Source: Amycolatopsis bullii (GTDB taxonomy: Bacteria; Actinomycetota; Actinomycetes; Mycobacteriales; Pseudonocardiaceae). From it: DNA of 64,000 bases. The position numbers and the translations under genes are program-made. Below the pieces are notes generated by a model, which did not search any database, had not been told where the DNA came from, and saw only the letters and a program-made list of their open reading frames with translations. Of this stretch, positions 60,088-64,000 are shown piece by piece (positions within the stretch are counted from its first letter, which is position 1; every line of letters begins with the position of its first letter). The stretch spans positions 17,904 through 81,903 of the forward strand of contig NZ_BNAW01000044.1 of the NCBI RefSeq assembly GCF_014654205.1, read 5' to 3'.

Positions 60088-61530
60088 TCAGTCGACCCCT
60101 TCGGCACCCAACGCTTGCAGGAACGAGCGCGCCCAACGGTCGACGTCATGGGTGAGGACCTGGCGACGCATGGCGCGCATCCGGCGACGGCCCTCGGCCG
60201 GGTCGAGCGTAATGGCAGCCACTAGTGCGTCCTTCACCCCGTCCAGGTCGTGCGGGTTGACGAGGAATGCGCTAGAGAGCTCCGCGGCGGCACCCGCGAA
60301 CTCGGAAAGCACCAGCGCACCGCCCAGATCGTGCCGCGCGGCGACGTACTCCTTGCACACCAGGTTCATGCCGTCGCGCAGCGGCGTCACCACCATGACA
60401 TCGGCAGCGGAGAAGAAACCGGCCAGCTCGGTGCGGTCCACGGACTGGTGCAAGTAGTGCACGACCGGGTGGCCGACGCGGGAGAACTCGCCGTTGATCC
60501 GGCCGACCATCTGCTCGATCTCGCCGCGCATCCGCTGGTAGTGCTCGACGCGCTCGCGGCTCGGGGTGGCGAGCTGGACGAACGTGACGTCGTCCGGCTG
60601 CAGCCTGCCCTCGTGCAGCAGCTCGTGCAGCGCCTGCAGCCGCAGGTCGATGCCCTTGGTGTAGTCGAGCCGGTCGACGCCGAGCAGCACTGTCTTGGGG
60701 TTGCCGAGGTCGCGCCGCAGCTGGGCGGCCCGCTCCTGGACGCCCTTGGTGCGGGCGAGGCTGTCGAGCCCCGCGGCGTCGATGGAGATGGGGAAGGCGC
60801 CGACCCGCACGGTCCGGTCGCCGACCTGCATGGTGCCCGGTCGCGACCGGACGCCGACCGCGCCGCGCGTCGACTCGAGGCCGATCAGCTGGCGGCACAG
60901 CCAGAGGAAGTTCTGCGCGCCGCCGGGGCGGTGGAAGCCGACCAGGTCGGCGCCGGTGAGGCCGCGGATGATCGCCGCGCGCCACGGCATCTGCATGAAC
61001 AGCTCGACCGGCGGGAACGGGATGTGCAGGAAGAAGCCGATGCGCAGGTCTGGTCTCAGCTCACGCAGCATCGCCGGCACCAGCTGGAGCTGGTAGTCCT
61101 GGATCCACACGGTCGCGCCCTTGGCGGCGACCTCGGCGCTGGCCTGCGCGAACCGGCGGTTCACCTTGACGTAGCTGTTCCACCACGCGCGGTCGAACAC
61201 CGGGCGCTCGACGACGTCGTGGTAGAGCGGCCAGAGCGTCGCGTTGGAGAAACCTTCGTAGTAGTCGCGGACTTCGTCGGCGCTCAACGAAACGGGGTGC
61301 AGCACGAGGCCGTCGTCGTCGAATTCATCGACGTCGACGTCGGGCACCCCCGGCCAGCCCACCCAGGCGCCCTTGCGCGACCGCAGGAACGGCTCCAGCG
61401 CCGACACCAGCCCGCCCGGGCTGGCTGTCCAGCGGCGTTCGCCCTCGGCGGTGCGTTCCAGGTCCACCGGTAGCCGGTTCGCCACCACGACGAAATCGGC
61501 CTGGTTCGAGTTCTCCTTCTGGTCACTCAC
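60088..61530 (-). CDS. otsA: Trehalose-6-phosphate synthase
   Basis: A 480-residue GT20 enzyme joining UDP- or ADP-glucose with glucose-6-phosphate. It shows VVVANRLPVDLE, TASPGGLVSALEP, WIQDYQLQLVPAMLR, IGFFLHIPFPP, GVDRLDYTKGID and TPLRDGMNLVCKEYVA. GTG 61530 has GAGGAG eight bases upstream. It forms an operon with the otsB-GH15 fusion. Confidence 0.95.
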   Translation of the reverse strand: MSDQKENSNQADFVVVANRLPVDLERTAEGERRWTASPGGLVSALEPFLRSRKGAWVGWPGVPDVDVDEFDDDGLVLHPVSLSADEVRDYYEGFSNATLWPLYHDVVERPVFDRAWWNSYVKVNRRFAQASAEVAAKGATVWIQDYQLQLVPAMLRELRPDLRIGFFLHIPFPPVELFMQMPWRAAIIRGLTGADLVGFHRPGGAQNFLWLCRQLIGLESTRGAVGVRSRPGTMQVGDRTVRVGAFPISIDAAGLDSLARTKGVQERAAQLRRDLGNPKTVLLGVDRLDYTKGIDLRLQALHELLHEGRLQPDDVTFVQLATPSRERVEHYQRMRGEIEQMVGRINGEFSRVGHPVVHYLHQSVDRTELAGFFSAADVMVVTPLRDGMNLVCKEYVAARHDLGGALVLSEFAGAAAELSSAFLVNPHDLDGVKDALVAAITLDPAEGRRRMRAMRRQVLTHDVDRWARSFLQALGAEGVD

Positions 61531-61612
61531 GTCGCCTGCTCCTCGCGTTCTGGGTCGCGGCCCCAGAGTGAAACCCTATCGCGTGAGCGATGAACATTCG
61601 GTGACCGCGGTA

Positions 61613-63112
61613 TTACTCCAAGCTCCGTTCCGTCGGTTCGAGCGGACCGGCCATGCGTGGTCCGGCGAACCGGCGCTCCAGCCTGCCCAGGCCGGTCCGG
61701 ACCGGCTGGGCGAGCCATTCCCCGAGTACCACGCCCGCTGCCAGCGCAAGCCCGATTGCGACGGCCGTCATGAGCGTCGAGATGTTGCCGCTCGGCTCGA
61801 CCCCGATTTGGTACAGACCACGGTAGGTCGACAGGCCGGGAAGCAGCGGAGTGATCCCGGACACGGCGACCACCAGTGGAGTAACGCCGAGCCGCCGCGC
61901 GAGCACGCCACCGCAGAACCCGACCAGCGTCGCGGCCACCGCGGACGAGCTGACGCCGTCCAGCCTGGCCAGCATCAGCGAGCCGTAGACGGCGGCGCCG
62001 ATGCCGCCCGCGGCCGCCGCGACCAGCATCGCGCGCATCTTCGAGTAGCTCGCGAGCGCGAAGCAGGCGGCGGCGCCGGCCCCGCCGAGCACGACGAGCG
62101 GCAGCTGCTGCGGCGTCGACCCGGTCACCTCGGGCAGCGGGGTGCGCGGCAGCCCGAGCATGACGGCGATCCGCAGGGCGAGCACCACCCCGGCGATGAG
62201 GCCCGCCGACATCAGCGCGGTCTCCATGGTGCGCCCGGCGGCGGTGACGTTGTAGCCGGTGATGGCGTCCTGCACGGCCGAGACGGTGGACAGCCCGGAC
62301 AGCAGCACGGTGACCGCGGCCGCCACGACCAGCGTCGGCTTGTCGGTGGTCAGCACGTTGCTGCTGACGATGACCATGGCCGAGAGCGTCGCGACCAGGC
62401 CGCCGACCACCTGCTGGAAGAAGAACGGCAGCCCGTAGCGGTTCACCACCCGGCCGACCCGGTCGATGACACCGCTGATGACGAACGCGACGAGCGCGAT
62501 GTCGAACCCGCCGCCGAGCAGGATGGTGACGAACGCGGCGACACCGCCCCAGGACAGCGTCGCGACCCACCGCGGGTACGGGTGCGGCGCGGAGGTGATC
62601 CGCTCCAGCTCGGTCTGCGCCTGCTCGGCGCCCATGTGCCCGCGGACGATCTTGCGGACGAGCTTTTCGGTCTCGGTCAGCCGCGTGTAGTCGAGGCTCC
62701 GGCTCCGGACGACGCGCAGCGCGGTGATCGGCGTCAGGTCGGTGCCGCGGTGGCAGGTCACGGTGATCGACGTGAAGATGACGTCGACCTCGCAGTGCGG
62801 CAGCCCGAGCGCCCCGGCGATGGCGATGATCGTCGCGGTGACGTCCGACGCGCCGGCGCCGCTGGCCATCTGGACCTCGCCGATGCGCAGGCTCAGGTCG
62901 AGGACGAAGTTGACGGTGGCTTCGTCGGGCAGCTGCGGCCCCATGGCCTCCTCGGCGTCGACGGCGGGAAACTCGCCGGTCGGCGCTTCGAGGACGTGCC
63001 ACGGCCGCCGCTTGAGCAGGTTGGGGCGGTGGACCAGGGGGCGTTGCGCGGGGGGTTCGAGCAGCGGCCATCTGGTCGCCCGGCCCCCGTTGGTGCGCTC
63101 GTTGATCTTCAT
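61613..63112 (-). CDS. Threonine/serine exporter, ThrE family
   Basis: A 499-residue membrane protein. The cytoplasmic N-terminal domain (VNFVLDLSLRIGEVQMASGAGASDVTATI in outline) is the conserved ThrE/DUF1212 part. About ten membrane helices follow, in two halves corresponding to ThrE and ThrE_2. ThrE exports threonine and serine in Corynebacterium. ATG 63112; GGAGG lies ten bases upstream. Confidence 0.9.
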   Translation of the reverse strand: MKINERTNGGRATRWPLLEPPAQRPLVHRPNLLKRRPWHVLEAPTGEFPAVDAEEAMGPQLPDEATVNFVLDLSLRIGEVQMASGAGASDVTATIIAIAGALGLPHCEVDVIFTSITVTCHRGTDLTPITALRVVRSRSLDYTRLTETEKLVRKIVRGHMGAEQAQTELERITSAPHPYPRWVATLSWGGVAAFVTILLGGGFDIALVAFVISGVIDRVGRVVNRYGLPFFFQQVVGGLVATLSAMVIVSSNVLTTDKPTLVVAAAVTVLLSGLSTVSAVQDAITGYNVTAAGRTMETALMSAGLIAGVVLALRIAVMLGLPRTPLPEVTGSTPQQLPLVVLGGAGAAACFALASYSKMRAMLVAAAAGGIGAAVYGSLMLARLDGVSSSAVAATLVGFCGGVLARRLGVTPLVVAVSGITPLLPGLSTYRGLYQIGVEPSGNISTLMTAVAIGLALAAGVVLGEWLAQPVRTGLGRLERRFAGPRMAGPLEPTERSLE

Positions 63113-63292
63113 GATCCATCCACCTCCTCGCTCGTTCCCCGATGACCATCGACGGCCACCCGCCGACCGTTGCACGGATCATGGAGTGGCGTCCACCACG
63201 TCGCTCCATAGTGGCCTGGACCTGCTGATCTTGCCTCCCGAACGGATCATGGGAGGCGGCTCGCTACACTGTGTCCGGCGTCCTGGCGCCAG

Positions 63293-63365
63293 GCCGGTAT
63301 AGCTCAGCTGGTAGAGCATCTGTCTTGTAAACAGAAGGTCAGGGGTTCGAGCCCCCTTGCCGGCT
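63293..63365 (+). tRNA. tRNA-Thr (anticodon TGT)
   Basis: A 73-base cloverleaf: acceptor GCCGGTA/TGCCGGC with one G-U pair, D-arm GCTC/GAGC, anticodon stem TCTGT/ACAGA with loop CTTGTAA, T-arm AGGGG/CCCCT with TTCGAGC, discriminator T. CCA is not encoded. Confidence 0.96.
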
Positions 63366-63474
63366 CTCTTCGCCCGCGGATGCGCGGCGGGAATCCATTC
63401 CCGTAAACGCGTTGACCTGCCGCGGGTCTGTGCGTGATAGTGGGGGCACACGAAACAAAACCACGGGATGGGTC

Positions 63475-63579
63475 ATGGCGCACATGGTGACGCGAGAGGG
63501 ACGGCACGCCGCCGTAGCCGTGCGTGCGTCGGAGGCCGCTCACCTGCGGAGGCGGCGCCTTCGGGGCTCCCGAACCTGA
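63475..63579 (+). CDS. Small ORF in a terminated transcript between tRNA genes
   Basis: An ATG frame of 34 residues (MAHMVTREGRHAAVAVRASE ...), rich in Arg and Ala, lies between tRNA-Thr and a strong terminator. The ribosome site is weak (GGGATGGG). It may be a small protein or just part of a small RNA. Confidence 0.25.
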   Translation: MAHMVTREGRHAAVAVRASEAAHLRRRRLRGSRT

Positions 63580-63603
63580 CGTAGTCCTCGTCATGGCCAC
63601 GGG

Positions 63604-63644
63604 AGCCGCCCCTCGGGAAACCGATTCGGGCGGCTTTCTTTTTT
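63604..63644 (+). terminator. Rho-independent terminator with U tract
   Basis: AGCCGCCC (63604-63611) pairs with GGGCGGCT (63628-63635), an inner CGG/CCG pairs too, and TTTCTTTTTT follows. It is the clearest intrinsic terminator in the window, though no known gene directly precedes it apart from tRNA-Thr and the small ORF. Confidence 0.85.
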
Positions 63645-63663
63645 CTGTGTTCGCATTTCCCTT

Positions 63664-63732
63664 ATCGGCGTGCTTCGGAAGCGGCGCGGTCTCCAAAACC
63701 GTGACCCGAGGGTTCGACTCCTTCCGCCGGTG
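63664..63732 (+). tRNA. Aberrant tRNA-Trp-like gene (anticodon CCA)
   Basis: Acceptor ATCGGCG/CGCCGGT (one G-U), anticodon stem GCGGT/ACCGT with loop CTCCAAA (anticodon CCA), T-arm GAGGG/CCTTC with TTCGACT, and discriminator G, which is the base usual in bacterial tRNA-Trp. Between acceptor and anticodon stem there are only 15 bases instead of about 19, giving a D-arm of GCTT/AAGC with a 3-base loop. About 69 bases in all. It may be a functional variant or a decayed copy. Confidence 0.55.
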
Positions 63733-63784
63733 CCGTTTTTCCCGGCGCTCGTCTCGGCCGCAACAGTGCGGGCGACGCGGGTGC

Positions 63785-63857
63785 GCCCCCGTAGCTCAGT
63801 GGACGGAGCAGCGGCTTCCGGAGCCGCAGGTCGCAGGTTCGACTCCTGCCGGGGGCT
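63785..63857 (+). tRNA. tRNA-Arg (anticodon CCG)
   Basis: A 73-base cloverleaf: acceptor GCCCCCG/CGGGGGC, D-arm GCTC/GAGC, anticodon stem GCGGC/GCCGC with loop TTCCGGA, T-arm GCAGG/CCTGC with TTCGACT, discriminator T. Reads CGG codons. CCA is not encoded. Confidence 0.95.
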
Positions 63858-63934
63858 CTTCCGCCGTGGTCGAAGCCGCGGAAACTGTCGGTGCCCCGGT
63901 CTACCCTCCGCTGGAGACCTGACGGGGAGTTTCA

Positions 63935-63976
63935 ATGATCGTGTCAAGCACCAGCTGCGGTCGTGGTCGGTGGTGA
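63935..63976 (+). other. Possible leader peptide ORF
   Basis: ATG at 63935, preceded by GGGGAG, opens a 13-codon frame (MIVSSTSCGRGRW) ending in TGA at 63974-63976, just before a GTG/ATG pair at 63977/63980. The arrangement is like a leader peptide, but the gene downstream is cut off. Confidence 0.3.
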
Positions 63977-63979
63977 GTG

Positions 63980-64000
63980 ATGGAATTCGCGGCCGTCGCG
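63980..64000 (+). CDS. Start of an unidentified gene cut by the window edge
   Basis: ATG GAA TTC GCG GCC GTC GCG runs to the last base. An in-frame GTG lies at 63977. Only seven codons are visible, so nothing can be said of the product. Confidence 0.3.

Noticed and set aside
57559..60225. 888-codon open frame on the plus strand
   Set aside because: Antisense shadow of the otsB-GH15 gene with no start signal or domain.
63304..63947. Open frames on the minus strand across the tRNA genes
   Set aside because: Their recognisable stretches are antisense translations of tRNA-Thr and tRNA-Arg, a known source of false proteins.
1..64000. CRISPR arrays, transposases, prophage or integrase genes
   Set aside because: No regularly spaced direct repeats and no protein with transposase, integrase or phage motifs were seen.

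Overview
The window is about 64 kb of very GC-rich DNA (third codon positions mostly G or C, many GTG and TTG starts). Its gene content is typical of a mycolate-lacking or soil actinomycete of the Pseudonocardiales, most like Amycolatopsis. The evidence for this is lsr2, an actinobacterial ClpC1, CarD, LpqE, F420-type PPOX proteins, a MhuD-type heme oxygenase, an IdeR iron box, a SARP regulator, DrrAB-like transporters and a thermotolerant-type OtsA. The assignment to genus is inference. No plasmid, phage, transposase or CRISPR array is visible.

Layout. 1-7.7 kb: lysS (5' end cut by the window edge), lsr2 and clpC on the plus strand, interrupted by a divergent AraC/DinB-like pair and an iron-regulated FhuF-type Fe-S protein. 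7.7-12.4 kb: an XRE regulator, a membrane-anchored Hsp70-like protein facing a three-gene operon that looks like orphan type VII secretion substrates (EspC-like, long WXG-like, YbaB/EspL-like), then pcp and a membrane protein. 13-26 kb: two M1 metallopeptidase paralogues, a SARP/NB-ARC/TPR regulator, a DrrAB exporter, an exonuclease-phosphatase-fold membrane protein, a BNR-like lipoprotein, a mhuD-sir2 operon and an AAA+ ATPase. 26-31.5 kb: hydrolase, Tat-exported amidase, mutY, a glycosyltransferase, beta-carbonic anhydrase and a LacI regulator. 31.6-34.3 kb: a znuACB-like metal importer. 34.3-44 kb: DUF445 protein with a decayed paralogue fragment, DivIVA-like coiled coil, aldolase, HD protein, an unrecognised membrane/cupin pair, transglutaminase, phosphatase, two small unknowns and an MBOAT acyltransferase.

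44-52 kb is a core housekeeping block: rlmB, cysS, HAD, two PPOX, ispF, ispD, carD on the minus strand, then lpqE and radA divergently. From knowledge of M. tuberculosis the order carD-ispD-ispF-cysS-rlmB with lpqE-radA upstream is conserved. Here the block lies inverted relative to lysS-lsr2-clpC-mutY, with extra genes inserted and without disA next to radA. 52-57.5 kb: ECF sigma factor and anti-sigma-like membrane protein, epimerase, hydrolase, ArsR regulator. 57.5-63.1 kb: trehalose synthesis (otsA and an otsB-GH15 fusion) and a ThrE-type exporter. The right end carries tRNA-Thr(TGT), an aberrant tRNA-Trp(CCA)-like gene, tRNA-Arg(CCG) and a small terminated transcript.

Recurrent non-coding structure: strong palindromes sit in most convergent gene gaps. 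A roughly 240-bp composite repeat occurs twice in inverted orientation (3.6-3.9 kb and 36.9-37.15 kb). A 13-bp palindrome of the type GTCCAnnGTGGAC recurs inside genes, often using otherwise rare codons. The most unusual items are the orphan type VII substrate cluster, the membrane/cupin pair with its own operator-like repeat, the short-D-arm tRNA-Trp, and an IspD that lacks the usual nucleotide-binding loop.
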